Shown piece by piece: positions 21,872-33,654 of a stretch of DNA of 64,000 bases (position 1 is its first letter; every line of letters begins with the position of its first letter). Source of the stretch: Achatina immaculata. Its lineage: Eukaryota; Mollusca; Gastropoda; Stylommatophora; Achatinidae. The notes under the pieces were generated by a model. It did not search any database, had not been told where the DNA came from, and was given only the letters and a program-made list of their open reading frames with translations. The stretch lies in assembly GCA_009760885.1 (NCBI GenBank), contig CM019696.1, positions 42,578,221-42,642,220 on the forward strand, written 5' to 3'. Both the position numbers and the translations under genes were made by a program.

Positions 21872-24628
21872 TCATCATTATCATCAGGTGCCATGCTGAC
21901 TGGCGTTGGCTATTATTCTTCTCCATAGTACATGATCCTTCATGCAGGCCATCAGTTCAGTTGGTGATCTCCTCCCACACCATCCCATCAGACTGTCCAG
22001 TATCATTTCTCTTGGTCTTCCTCTTGATCTTCTTCCTTCTATTTTTCCTGTTGTTATAATATTTTCAATGCCCCCTCTTCTCATTGTATGTCCTATGAAA
22101 GTACATTGTCTGTCTCTTATTTTTTTGACAAGATTTGTTGTCTTTCCAGCTCTTCTCATACATTCTTCATTAGTTATTTTTGCTGTCCAGGGGATTCGCA
22201 ACATTCTTCTAATAAACCACATTTCTGCTGCTTCCAATGACTTTTGTGCAGACTTGCCTATTGTCCATGATTGACTTCCATATAATAAGATAGGTTCAAT
22301 ATAGCATTTTTAGACACATTTTCTAACATTCATTGATAAGGATGTGTTGGATAATATGTTTCTCATTCTCTGAAATGCAGTCTTTGCTTGGCCTATTCTG
22401 TTCCTAATTTCTGTTCTGCTTTCCCATCTGAAGTTATTACTGCTCCAAGGTATTTGAATTTCTGCACCTGCTTTAGAATAGTTCCGTTTAAGTTTTTACT
22501 GTATGTTGGTGGATTCTGTTTCTTAGATATAACCATAGTCTCTGTCTTTTAGATGTTTAAAGTAAGACCTTTCTGTTCACTTTTTATGGCGAATTTATCT
22601 AAGAGATTTTGCAGGTCTTGTTGGGTCTCAGTTATCAATACTGTGTCATCAGTGTACCGAAGGTTGTTAATATTGTATCCTCCAATTTTTATTCCTGGTT
22701 CTGTGATGATCGTTCTTGGAATTTTCTCGCTATACAGAGATAAAAAGATCTGGAGTTAGTACACATCCTTGTCTACCCCTTGTTTTATAGGTTGATATTT
22801 TCCAGTTCTATTTTCAACTCGAATTGCTGCTTCTTGCTGCCAGTATAGACGTTTTACAATCCTCAGGTCTTTGCTGTCTATATTGATGTCTTCAAGCATT
22901 TTAATAATTTCATTATGTTTCACCTTGTCAAATGTCTTGGTGTAATCAATCAAGCATAAGTAGAGATCTTTCTGTTCTTCTAAAGCTCTTTCTGTTAGTG
23001 TTCATAAAGCATAAATGGCATTGTGTGTTCCCTTTCCTTCAACAAATCCAAACTGTTCATCTGCTATTTCCATTTTTATCTTTTTCCTTGTTCTCCTCAT
23101 AATGATTCTCAGAAGTAGCTTCGTTATGTGACATTAGAGGCTGATAGTCCAGTGGTCATCACATTCCTTTGCACCTGGTTTCTTTGGAAGTGCTATAAAT
23201 GTGGATTTAAACAAGTCACTGGGCATATAACCACTGTTGTAAATGTCATTCAGTAACTTGGTTATTATTTTTATTCCTATCTGTTCTAGCACCTCTATTT
23301 CTTCTATTGTTATATTATCAGGCCCAGTCATTCTCCTTTCTTCATGTGTTTGATGACATCTATGATTTTTCATCTTCAGATATTGGTGGTCCATTATAAT
23401 TTTCAGTATCTGGTGTTAATTCTGGTATTTCTCCTCCATATAGCTCACCGATGTACACTGTCCACCTGTCCACAATGTCTTCTTTTCCCATTAACATTTT
23501 ACCTTCTTTTGATTTCAGGCATCTTGTGGTATATTTTGTCTTCCTGCCTATGAGTTCACTAATTCATTTGTGCATGTTTTTGCTGTCTTTATTATGATAG
23601 TCCTCTATTTGTCTGCACTGTTCATTTAACCATACTTCTTTTGCTTCTCTACATTTACGTCTTATTTCTTTATTTATCTTGCTATATTTTCTTGGTTATT
23701 TTTACTCCTCCTCCTCTTATCCATCAGTCCTAAGATGTTGTCTGTCATCCATTTATTTTTAGAGGCTTCTTTTTTTGGTGGTATTATCTCCTTAACAGTT
23801 TGTTGGATAGAATCTCTTAACATTTCCCATTGTTCATCTATACTATTTAGCTTTGCTATTGCATTGTATATATCTTTTATGATAACTTTGTATTGTTCTC
23901 ACAGTTCTTGGTCAATTTTAAGGAGTTCTGTATTCAGTTTGATGTTTATCACTTTTCTGCATGTTTTCTTTAGCTTAATTCTAATTTTTCCAAAGATTGG
24001 GTCATGGTCACTATTGCAGTCAGCTCCTAGCATGGTTTTTGTTGTCAGTAATGCACTCCGGAATTGTTTGTTGATTAATATGTAGTCTGTCTGGTTAAAA
24101 GTCCTTTTGTCTGGGCTGCACCATGTTGCCAGTCTTCGGGGATGTTGTTTAAACCAGGTGTTTCCTACAACCATGCTATGTATTCTTGCCCATTCAATTA
24201 ATTTACTACCTCTGTCATTCCTCTTCCCCAGTCCATAGTCACCAACAATGTCTGAAGTTCTTCTTTTACCAACTTTGGCATTAAAATCTTCCATGACTAT
24301 AGTAACTTCATGTGACTTTGTGTGTTTCAGGGCTGTCTCTATGTCATTATAAAATAGCTGTACATCTTCTTCAGAACTTTCAGATGTTGGAGCATACACT
24401 TGTATAATATTTATGTTTATTGGTCGTCCTTTCAGTTGGGCTAGCAGGACTCTGTCAGAGATGTTCAAATATCCTACAATTGTCCTTGTTGTTTGTTCAT
24501 CAAATATTATTCCTACTCCTCGTTCATGTTTCTCACTTCCTGAATATATTATTGTATATTTATCAGAGTTTATCTTTCCTGCACCTGTCCATCTAACTTC
24601 ACTCATTCCTAATATGTTGATCTTCATC
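21872..24628 (-). mobile_element. LINE E2, longest family E copy, inserted in D1
   Basis: Read on -, the copy starts with an endonuclease: INILGMSEVRWTGAGK, IQVYAPTSESSEEDV, IVMEDFNAKVG, NTWFKQHPRRLATW, NQTDYILINKQFRSALL and GADCNSDHD (ORF 23899-24630). In the GDFNAKVG motif the G is replaced by E. The linker and RT (23390-22560) are broken into short frames (GPDNITIEEIEVL, LPKKPGAKEC, MIDYTKTFDKVKHNEI). The C-terminus (ORF 21884-22237) is intact: WFIRRMLRIPWTAKITNEE, TFIGHTMRRGGIENI, GRRSRGRPREMILDSL. A (GAT)n-type tail is at about 21872-21888. Flanking 9-mers at 21863-21871 and 24629-24637 match 7 of 9. Confidence 0.88.
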
Positions 24629-27600
24629 AAGACACACTACATATCACATATACAAACACATTTAGACTATTGCTCAACAATCTGGAATGGTTGCTCAGTG
24701 TCAAATACAAAGAGGCTTTGCTGACTCCAAAAGTGAACAGTAAAGCTTATTAGTGAAAAAGATCAAGCACAAACAACTAACCAGCACAAACATATCAAAA
24801 TACTGCATCTTAAAGAACAGGTTCCTCTTCAACAAAGCGAAGTTAGTACATCAAATTCTTACACAGCATGCCCTGCCTTATCTATGGAACCTGTTTACAT
24901 TTAGCCCAAAGGGCAGCCAATGCTTGAACAACATATGTCTTCCAAAACCTAGACTTGATCTTTACAAGAAAAGCTTTAGTCATTCTGCTGCTCATCTTTG
25001 GAATACCCTCCTACCCTGTATAAAAATATAAATTATACACCTTCCTACAACTACAAACTTTCCCAATATCTATTTGGTGTCAACTACATGCCTCCATGAA
25101 TCATAAAACTTAAAAGTTATTTTAGACTGCTCTTACAGACACCAAATACAGTTACTGTAATTGTTTATTCTGAATAGTCCCAAAATTTTTGTTTAGTAGT
25201 CATTTATATATGTATGTAGTTAATTCTATACTGAGTGAATGGATAAGAGCAAAACGTAAATGTTATATTTTATTTTATGTCTCTCAGTTTCAGTGTTAAT
25301 TATATTTGTTACATGAATAGCATATTTGTAGAATGTCTGAAATAAGTGAAAGATGTATGATAAAGGGCAGAATGTCAGACGGGCCTGCGTGCCCAATTCT
25401 TAACCCTTTTGAAATAAAGATCAGTCAATCAATCAATCAATCATCTTGGGTGACTTAAATGCAAAAGTAGGAGAGGGAAATGAAGATAGAAGAAGAATCA
25501 TGGGAGGAGAAGGAATCAGAGAAATAAATGAAAATGGAGAAAGACTCTGCAGTTTCTGTGAAGAAAACATGATGACCATCGGAGGAACAATTTTCCAACA
25601 TAAAAACATTTGTAAAGTGACTTGGAGCTCCCCAGATAAAACCACAGAAAACCAAATCAATCACATACTAATAGATAACAAGTGGAATCAGTCACTACAA
25701 GATGTGAGAGCAAGGAAAGGAACAGATGTAGGAAGTGATCACAACCTTCTGGCAGCAAAAATAAAACTAAAATTAAGGATAAGGAAATCCAAAATTGGAG
25801 AACACAGAAAGATACATTTTGATACAGGAAAACTGAAAGACCAGCAAACAAGAAACGAATTCTCAATAGTACTTAAGAACCGCTTCAGTGTCTTACAAGA
25901 CGAAGCAGAAATGTCCACACTAGAGTTCAATAAAACGCTACAGGAAACAGCAAAAGAGGTGCTGGGATATCAGAAATGGAGAAAATAGGAATGGATAAGC
26001 AAGACCACATGGGATAAGATAGAGCAAAGAAAGGAAATCAAGAAAAATCACTGAACACCAAATCTCAAAAGCTAAAATAACAAGTTTTAAGTAATTATGC
26101 ACAAAAAGACAAAGAAGTGAAGGAATCATGCCATCAAGATAAACATCAGTATTATGACAACTTAGCAGAAGCAACAGAGAAAGCAGCATATGCAAATGAC
26201 ATGAAAACCATATACAAAATCACAAAGCAGATGATAGGTAACTTCAGCACAAGATGTGATAATGTAATAAGGACACATAAAGGACAACTGGTCATTGGAG
26301 AAAGAGAAAAAATTGAAAAATGGAGGGAACATTTTAACACCCTACTAAACAGAACACAAGCAGCACAAACAATAGACATACCTGAAACAAAAAAGGAACT
26401 AAACATAAATACAGGACCAATAACAATAAATGAAGTAAAGGAGGCAATAAAGACGCTAAAATTAGACAGGGCACCATGCAAAGATGAAGTGACTGCTGAG
26501 ATGGTGACAGCAGAAGAAACAGAAACACCAAAACAACTCTGCTGGATACTACAACAAATTTGGGATCTAGAAAAAGCTCCAGAGGAATGGTAAACTGGCC
26601 TTATAGTAAAACTACCAAAGAAGGGTGACCTCAGAGATTGCGGGAACTGGAAAGGTATTACCCATCTACCAATCACCAGTAAAGTATTTTGCAGAATAAT
26701 CATCAACAGAATTGTACCAGCACTTGAGGGAAAACTTCAGAAAGAGCAGGCAGGATTTAGGAAAGGAAGATCATTCATAGACCATATATTTGTACTTAGA
26801 CAAATACTAGAGCAGGCATATGGGTGGCATAGCACAACATAGGCATTGTTTATAGATTTTGAGAAAGGCTTTGACAGAGTCAAAAGAGATGCACCGTGGA
26901 AAATCCTAAGATGGCATGGCATCCCCCATAAGATAATGAATGTAATCAAAGCCCTATATGAGAGTTTTCAGTACAAAGTGATCTGTGGAGAACATACCTC
27001 AAACAGCTTTAGGGTACAAACAGGAGTGAAGCAGGGATGTGTACTATCACCAGTATTATTTATCTTGGCAGTAGACTTGTTAATGAAGGAGGCAACATCA
27101 GACAAATGCAGAGGATTACAATGGACCCTGACACAGTGCTGGAGGACCTTGACTTTGCTGACATCTGTCTACCATCAAGCAGCCACAAAGATATGCAAGA
27201 TAAAATAAACAAGCTAACTCAGAATGCAAACAACATAGGACTAAAGATCAACGTAGGAAAGACAAAGTTAATTAAGCAAAATGTGAACAACAGAAATGTA
27301 CTGAGAGTAGATAGCAAGTTAGTGGAGGAGGTCAACCAATTTGTATATATTGGCAGTAGAGTAGTAGAAAAAGAGACATCACAGAGGACATCAACAGCAG
27401 ACTTACTAGAGCAAACCAGGCCTTTGCAATGCTGCAGACTATATGGAAATCTAAAAAAAGTAAGCATGAAGATGAAAATCAGGATATTTAAGAGTAATGT
27501 TTTAAGAGTACTACTCTATGGAAGTGAATGCTGGAAAATCACCAAAACAATAGAAAACAAGTTGAATTCTTTCCAGACTAAATGTTTACGAAGAATTAGA

Positions 27601-27931
27601 AAAATATTTTGGCCAAACACCATAAGAAATAACATCTTATTGGCAGAAATGCTGATGAAGACACTGACAGCAATTATTGAAGAAAGATGCTGGCGATGGT
27701 TGGGACATGTGCTCCGAATGACTGACAACTCACTACCAAAAATAGCACTAAGATGGACACAACAGGGAAACAGAAGTAAGGGTAGACCAAAAGAGACATG
27801 GAGAAGAACAACAGAAAGGATGTTGAGCAATAGAGGGCTCACCTGGGCAAGAGCAGAAAAAAAGGCAAAAGACAGGCATTTGTGGAAAACCCTTGTGGAA
27901 GCCTCAAGTTTCCTGGGCACTTAAGGTAATG

Positions 27932-27967
<36 letters not shown>

Positions 27968-28107
27968 TACACCTCTTCATGGCAGTCCAAGCAAGACCAC
28001 AGCTTGCCCTAGCAAGGGAAGGTGCTGAAGTCAGAGGTACCCAGCCAAAAGGCGCATTGCAAAAATCAGGGTATCATGCATCATCACCAGTGTGCGTACA
28101 AAGAAGA

Positions 28108-28978
28108 ACTCACAGGGCAAACATAGAAATTCAACTGTAAACCAGATATATAAACTTGATTATAGGCTGTACATAGACATTCTATTGTAAACTAAACATT
28201 TAAATTGTATTACAAGTCAATCATTAAAATTGTCTTATAAATTAATCATAGAAATGTTATTATGATCTGGATATACACATATAAAGAGAACAATACTATA
28301 AGAAATAATCTCTGTGGTTATAAAATGGCTGTTTGTCCATTTTGTCCAGTGTGAAGAGACAGCCAGTGTAGTTCTGAATCTGTGATAGTATGTGAGTAGC
28401 TACAACAGAAAGTGAAGTTCTAAACAGAATAAGCCTTAAATGTTAGGAACTGAAAGATGATGATGATTTTGGTGTTGGTAGTATATGCAAAGTATCAAAC
28501 TATACTTCATCAATTATCAGGTTCAAGTAGCTCATAACTGCAGAATCATAACTGAAGAATCTTCTTCTTCTCCTATCTGCTTCTTTTTCTTTTTCTTCTT
28601 CATCTTCTTCTTCTCCTCCTCCTTTATCTTCTCCTCTTCCTCCTCCTCAGTATCCCTCTCTTTCTCAATGTGTGTGTGTGTGCATCTGCCAGTTCATTAC
28701 TCATACACACCTACCTACATATCAAAAGCTAAATCTAAAATGCAGTCTTCACTGTGTAAAAGACTGAAGTAAAGATAGAAAAACTAAACAACTAAATGAT
28801 AAAGTAAAGATAGAAGTAAATAAAGATAGCAAGAAAGGGTAGGACAATTAATGATGCAACAAATAAAATTACACATCACCAAATGCTAAAGGAAATAAGG
28901 AAAATAATGAAAGAAATAATGAAAAAAGAAATAAATGATTAGAAAGAAAAGTTACCTGATTTCCCTGATTTCTTACAG
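28108..28978. other. AT-rich intron with simple repeats
   Basis: Degenerate units of about 30 bp with TTGTAAACTA or TTATAAATTA words lie at 28130-28290. A (TTC)n/(CTT)n tract lies at 28558-28650 and (TG)n at 28671-28683. No gene is seen until the acceptor at 28971-28978. Confidence 0.6.
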
Positions 28979-29213
28979 AAAATATCTCAAGGCCAGTGAA
29001 ATGGACCCAACATGGATTGCCCATCGGTTCCTTCTGGACATTGGTCTTCCTCAGTACACAAACATATTTGAAGAGCAGCTATGTGATGGACATGTGTTGA
29101 ACACGCTTTCTCGCCGTGACCTAGAAAAGCATTTCTCTGTTCATCGAAAGTTTCATCAGTCTTCCATACTTCATGCCATAGAACTTTTGAGAAGGACGGA
29201 TTTTAACAAAGAG
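28979..29213 (+). CDS. Kazrin-like protein, SAM2 exon
   Basis: The acceptor is GATTTCTTACAG (to 28978) and the donor is AAAGAG/GTAAGT (29213/29214). The 235-nt exon takes one base to complete the codon left open at 13477 and ends in phase 0. It reads KYLKASEMDPTWIAHRFLLD, IGLPQYTNIFEEQLCDGHVL, NTLSRRDLEKHFSVHRKFHQ, SSILHAIELLRRTDFNKE. This is a complete SAM domain, and its wording follows kazrin SAM2 (KAAELDHHWVAKAWLNDIGL and HQVSILLGIELL in the vertebrate form) more closely than liprin SAM2. SAM domains of this family bind other SAM domains and position the protein at cell cortex sites. Continuous frame and both splice signals make this the best supported exon of the gene. Confidence 0.95.
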
Positions 29214-29260
29214 GTAAGTTTCTTTGACTGAAGATGTAATTTTAAATTTAATGGATAAGA

Positions 29261-29400
29261 TGCAATGAAGGTCACAATGCCAATAATGTGAGATACACAG
29301 GTAAAAGGCAATGAAGGTCACAGTGCCAGTAATGTGAGATATGCAAGTAACAGGCAACAAAGGTCACAATGTCAATAATGTGAGATATGCAAGTAACAGT
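29261..29400. repeat. 46-bp tandem repeat, 3 copies
   Basis: Units share GGTCACARTGCCARTAATGT and GAGATA. It begins less than 50 bases after the SAM2 exon donor. Confidence 0.85.
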
Positions 29401-29454
29401 TCTGACAAGTTAAAGATTTTACTGATTGCATCACTATTTAGACTAGCGTAGTTT

Positions 29455-30090
29455 TTCAAACAGAGATTCATTGTGGAGCATTTTAAGACTATATGGAATA
29501 CCAATTAAAATCATCAACATCATTAAAGATCTGTACAATGGCTACATTTGTGAAGTCAACACAGAAGAAGGAATGAGTGAATGGTTTTAGATAGAAACTA
29601 AAAGATCTAGATTTTATAGTTAACATAACTCTTTATCAGCGACAATGTGAAGTCATTGAAAGAAAAAACAGATGCCCAGTCTTCAATGACAAGAAATTAG
29701 ACTCTTTTGAAAACAAATGCCTAAGGAAAATACTTGGCATCAAGTGGAACGAATTCAAGAACAAAGCAGAGATAAAACAGATGACTGAACAACAACCAGT
29801 CTCATGGTGATTAGGAAAAGGAGATGGACATATGTTGGTCACGTGATGAGAAGAAATGATCAGAGAATCCCAAAACAAGCAACCAAGTGGAGCACAACAG
29901 GCTAGAGAAAAAGAGGCAGACCGTATCAAACTCTGAAGAGGAAATTGTTAAGAGAGGCCAAATTAACAGTCATAAAATCCCTTGATGAGGTTGAAAGACT
30001 CGCCAAGACAGGAAAAAGTGCTGAACTAGCTTGTGACCCCTATGTGACATTTAACGACACGGGAAGGATATAAGATATAAGATAAGATAA
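29455..30090 (+). mobile_element. LINE B4, internally deleted copy
   Basis: RT pieces (KIINIIKDLYNGYI-like near 29508, then LDF near 29610) jump directly to the C-terminus (LDSFENKCLRKILGIKWNEF near 29698, RGRPYQTLKR near 29920) and the family 3' end with a ATAAG tail at 30070-30090. Multiple stops. Confidence 0.8.
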
Positions 30091-30380
30091 GTCTTCAATG
30101 GCTAGTAAAATAGAACATGAAATTAAATAGGACAAAAGAAAATAAAGATATGTTCCATTACTCAAGAAGGAAAAATATACAGAGAAGGAGAAACTGTTGA
30201 AGAATAAACCAGTCTGTATACTGCGGTATCTATATACATCATGATGGTGACAACAGAAAAACAAGTTAGAATTAGAACTGCAAAAGCAGCACTGGCCTAT
30301 AAATATCTTGAGAAAATTTGGCAAACAAAAGTTATAAGCATGAAAACAAAGTTAAGATTATTCAGTTCAGACATAATATC
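30091..30380 (+). mobile_element. LINE B5, post-RT fragment
   Basis: The stretch resembles the family B segment after the RT: SMASKIEHEIK-like, then VRIRTAKAALAYKYLEKIWQ (30261-30320) and TKLRLFSSDIIS. It stops at the start of B6, whose order is earlier in the element, so the two are separate or rearranged copies. Confidence 0.7.
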
Positions 30381-32413
30381 AGGGACACTAGCTCTGAGGA
30401 ACTCTGACAAAAATCGAAAGATTGCATTCATCAGCCCCAAATATGTAACAAAGATTGTATTCTGGAATGTAGGAACAATGACAGCACCACCAAAAACTGC
30501 TCAAATAATCCAAGAAATGAATGGATATCACCTAGACATACTGGGCATCAGTGAAATATGATGACCAGAAGCAGGTAAAAGAATGGCGGAAAACTGTGAG
30601 TTAATAATAAATTCAGGCAAAGACGATGGGAAATACCAAGGAGTGGGTATACTTATGACAAATATAGCAACAAAGAGCCTTATAGATTGGAAACCAGTGA
30701 ACAGTCATATAATAAGAGCATGATACAAACTAAGGCATGAAAGAATAACAATCATACAGTATTATGCATCCATGAACGATGCATATGATGAAATAAAAGA
30801 CAATTTCTATCACCAACTACTACAACTCATTAACAAAGTCCCGAAACACCACATCCTAATTGTCATGGGAGACTTCAACACCAAGATATGAAAAAATAAC
30901 ACTGATGTTGAAAATGTGATGGGGAAACAAAGAATGATATGGTAAATGAGAATGGAGAAAGATTAATTGAACTATTTCTAACAGAGGCCATGGTCACTGA
31001 AGGAACAATATTTCCATACAAAGAGATACATAAAACAGCATGGATATCCCCAGATGATAGAACCAGAAACCAGATAGACCATTTTTGTATTTGAAAACAA
31101 TTCGGAACATCTCTGATAGATGTAAGAGCATATAGAGGTGCAGATGTCAACAGTGATCACAACCTGTGTATAGGGAAAAAAGACTAAAATTGAAAAGCCA
31201 ACGCAAAAAATCAACACTCAGAAAGATAAGCAGTCACAGCCTACAAGAAGAAATGTTAACAGTCTGGAACTTGCCAATCATTTCGCAGCACTCAGTGAGG
31301 TAGAGGAGATAGATATACATGAAATATGGAATTCTTACAGCACAGCCATAATCACGGCAGCAAAACCAAGTGCTGGACTGCAAAAAACAAATGGAAAAGC
31401 ATGGATATTGGAAAACACATTGAAATACGTACATGAAAGATGAGCAGGAAAATTAGTCATGCTGAATGTAAAGAATGCTCTTGGAAAAGGTTTAGCAAAA
31501 GCAACATACAAAGAACTAGACAATAAAGTAAAAAGTTCACTTTGAAGGGATAAAAGATAATACATGGACAGTATGGTGAAAGAAGCAGAGAAAGTGGCAA
31601 AAACAGGAGACCGGAAAACCCTATATAATATAGAAAAGAACTAATGGGTACTATTACATCTAAAGAAAAAATCTTTAGCAAAACTGACACCCTATTAACA
31701 TCATGTAAAGGCCAAAAGCAAAGATGGGCCAAACACTTCCAAGAAATACTTAATCGACAACAACGAAAAGAATTGGTAAACCTTTAAATTGACTTACCAG
31801 TCCCACAACTAAATGTCAAACTAGATGAAATTACATTGAATGAAGTTGAAACAGCAGTGAATCTAATGGCTAACAACAAAGCTGCAGGTGAAGATGAAAT
31901 AACAGCCAAAATGTTAAAAGCTATTAACAGTGACAACATGAACCAACTACAGAGAATGTTTAATAAAGTTTGGAAAAAAGAAAAGGTTCCTTCTAAATGG
32001 AAAAAAGGAATCATTGTTAAAATATCAAAAAAAAGGAACCTTAGCAACAGCAGTGACTGGAGAGGAGTAAACTTACTATTAGTTGTGTCAAAAGTATTTG
32101 CAAAGTTATTCTGAACAGAATTCAAGATATAGTGGATGCTACAATGAGAGAAGAACAAGTAGGATTTTGAAAAGGGAGATGCTGTATCGACCAGATATTT
32201 ACTCTAAGAATAATACTTGAAGAACATATTAAAATGCAAAAACTGTTAATCTTGAACTTCATAGACTTTAAAAAAGCATTTATAGCATGCACAGAGATTC
32301 ATTGTGGAGGATTTTAAGACTATATGAAATACTATCTAAAACTGTCAACATCATTAGGGATCTCTACAACAGACATGTTTGTACAGTCAAGACAGAAGAG
32401 AGAATGAGACACC
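30381..32413 (+). mobile_element. LINE B6, endonuclease and RT start, 3'-lacking
   Basis: An endonuclease start is readable (KIVFWNVGTMTAPPKTAQI near 30452, LDILGISEI, IQYYASMNDAYDEI near 30757, IVMGDFNTKI near 30863). The linker follows (31200-31790), then the RT beginning: LMANNKAAGEDEITAKMLK (31864-31920), WKKGIIVKISKKRNL, FAKLF, and a truncated RT to about 32410 with GRCCIDQIFTL and FIDFKKAF. It ends abruptly in the 38-bp minisatellite without a 3' end. More than ten stops or shifts. Confidence 0.8.
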
Positions 32414-32417
32414 GGAA

Positions 32418-32790
32418 GCAGTGATATATTTGATGTTCACGTGTACATGGTGACTGTGACGATCTATTTGATATCTGTATATACATGGTGACTGTGATGA
32501 TCTATTTGATGTCTGTATATACATGGTGACTGTGACGATCTATTTGATATCTGTATATACATGGTGACTGTGATGATCTATTTGATGTCTGTATATACAT
32601 GGTGACTGTGATGATCTATTTGATATCTGTATATACATGGTGACTGTGCCAATCTATTTGATATCTGTATATGCATGGTGACTGTGACGATCTATTTGAT
32701 ATCTGTATATACATGGTGACTGTGACGATCTATTTGATATCTGTATATACATGGTGACTGTGATGATCTATTTGATATCTGTGTTATCTA
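32418..32790. repeat. 38-bp minisatellite, about 9.5 copies
   Basis: Unit: TATACATGGTGACTGTGAYG, ATCTATTTGATRTCTG, TA. Related but more diverged units occur at 34610-34722 and 39330-39747, on both sides of LINE C1. Confidence 0.93.
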
Positions 32791-33164
32791 TTTTATGTCA
32801 ATATGTACATGCTGACTTTGATGACATAAAATGAAGTAGTTGTTCTAATGTAAAGTAGTAAAGCACATGTTCTCAGTCTCAAGTCCACAAAAAGATCATA
32901 TGATAAGTCATGTGACACATCAGAATTAATCTGAATATTTGAAATGTATAAATATTTCTCATTTAATGTGAAAGATATGGTGGTGAGGGGTTGTGGGGGG
33001 GGGGGGGGCATAGACTTCAGAGGTCTTTGACCTGAAAGAAGGGACTGAGAAAAAATAATCTTATACTGACCTGTTCAAGATTTAGCTGATGAAAGCACAG
33101 ATTTTCTTTTTTTATGTTTGTAGTCTTTTGTCATTTTTCATTTAATTTTTATTAAATTAAAATT
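32791..33164. other. Intron with a poly-G run
   Basis: A run of about 16 G lies at 32993-33008. No gene or known repeat is seen besides diverged minisatellite units at the start. Confidence 0.5.
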
Positions 33165-33558
33165 ATTAGACTCTTTCAAAAACAAATGTCTAAAGAAAAT
33201 ACTCGGTGTAAAGTGGAATGAATTCAAGAACAATGCAGAGATAAGACAGATAAGCAAATAACAACCTGTCTCACAGGTGATCAGAAAAAGAAGATGGACA
33301 TATATCGGTAATGTGATGAGAAGAAACAATCAGAGGATCCCCAAACAAGCTATCAAGTGGAACAAACAGGCCAAAGAAAAAGAGGTCGACCATGTGAAAC
33401 TCTAAAGAGTACATTGTTAAGAAAGGCCAGTTCAGTGGGCATAACATCCCTTGATGAGATTGAAAAACTCACCAAAGACAGGAAATCTTGGCGAACTAGC
33501 ATGTTGGCCCTATGTGACGCTTAGCGGCATGGGAAGGATGTAAGATATAAGAAGAAGT
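33165..33558 (+). mobile_element. LINE B7, 3' part
   Basis: LDSFKNKCLKKILGVKWNEF near 33168-33227, WTYIGNVMRRN, KRGRPCETLK-like and the terminus with an ATAAG tail at 33540-33558. Stops present. Confidence 0.8.
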
Positions 33559-33572
33559 CTTTTGTAAAACTG

Positions 33573-33631
33573 AGAGGCCTACAGGAGAGCTGTTAGGAAG
33601 GCTAAGTTCCGCAAGGGACATGCAAATAACT
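33573..33631 (+). mobile_element. LINE A4, 3' terminal scrap
   Basis: It matches the last bases of family A: GAGAGGCCTACAGGAG, GCTGTTAGGAAGGC, CCGCAAGGGACATGCAAAT. Confidence 0.75.
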
Positions 33632-33654
33632 GACTATTTTGTATCTTTTGTATC

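Larger units (their letters stand above)
17356..25442 (+). mobile_element. LINE D1, CR1/Jockey/L2-type, split by A2 and E2
   Basis: The copy starts in the endonuclease (DFNIDLTQSNPTW near 17372) and continues with KSPWTTPDILQSMRERDRAH (17817-17876), FLTVSEIHSYLLTLKK, NTAGLDDISTKILH (18250-18295), FPEAFKTAKVYPCFKSGSTN, SQSGFRPNHSCHAALTK (18536-18585), FVDFKKAFAMIDHDNL, then VPQGFILGQLLFAIYIND and TKSMLMTT. It breaks at about 19230. A 50-bp piece at 21815-21871 (LAKIKHFVDQDIRKAY) and the rest from 24629 (THYISHIQTHLDYCSTIWNG, HSAAHLWNTLLP at 24985-25020) complete the order. It ends in (TCAA)n at 25424-25442. Many stops; inactive. Confidence 0.85.
16811..27963 (+). mobile_element. LINE F1, nearly full length, split by D1
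   Basis: The left piece (16811 to about 17255) is a leader and the endonuclease start, MQIGSWNVRTLNQTGKL near 17091-17142 and YKLDNLGMQEARCTGQGR. It stops near DDIII. The right piece (25443-27963) resumes with LGDLNAKVGEGNED, continues the endonuclease (NQINHILIDNKW near 25655), linker, RT (EQAGFRKGRSFIDHIFVLRQ near 26740, FIDFEKGFDRVKR, TGVKQGCVLSPVLF) and C-terminus (YGSECWKITKTIENKL, RWLGHVLRMTDN, GRPKETWRRT), and ends in (GA)n at 27930-27963. About 85 endonuclease residues appear missing at the break. The TSD AGCCTACACC frames it in C4. Stops and shifts make it inactive. Confidence 0.85.
15313..28107 (+). mobile_element. Short LINE C derivative, copy C4, split by E1 and F1
   Basis: Three separated pieces, 15313-15633, 16667-16810 and 27974-28107, join end to end into one copy of the LINE C leader ending in the short tail GTGTGCGTACAAAGAAGAA. 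Its structure is the same as C2. The joins are defined by the TSDs of the two insertions: ACTCATCAGA (15624-15633 and 16657-16666) around E1, and AGCCTACACC (16801-16810 and 27964-27973) around F1. Without insertions it is about 600 bp. It is therefore the oldest layer of the 12.8-kb nest. No convincing TSD of its own was found. Confidence 0.8.

Noticed and set aside
25433..26706. Several - strand frames in F1, one of 184 codons
   Set aside because: Antisense of endonuclease and linker coding sequence of the LINE.
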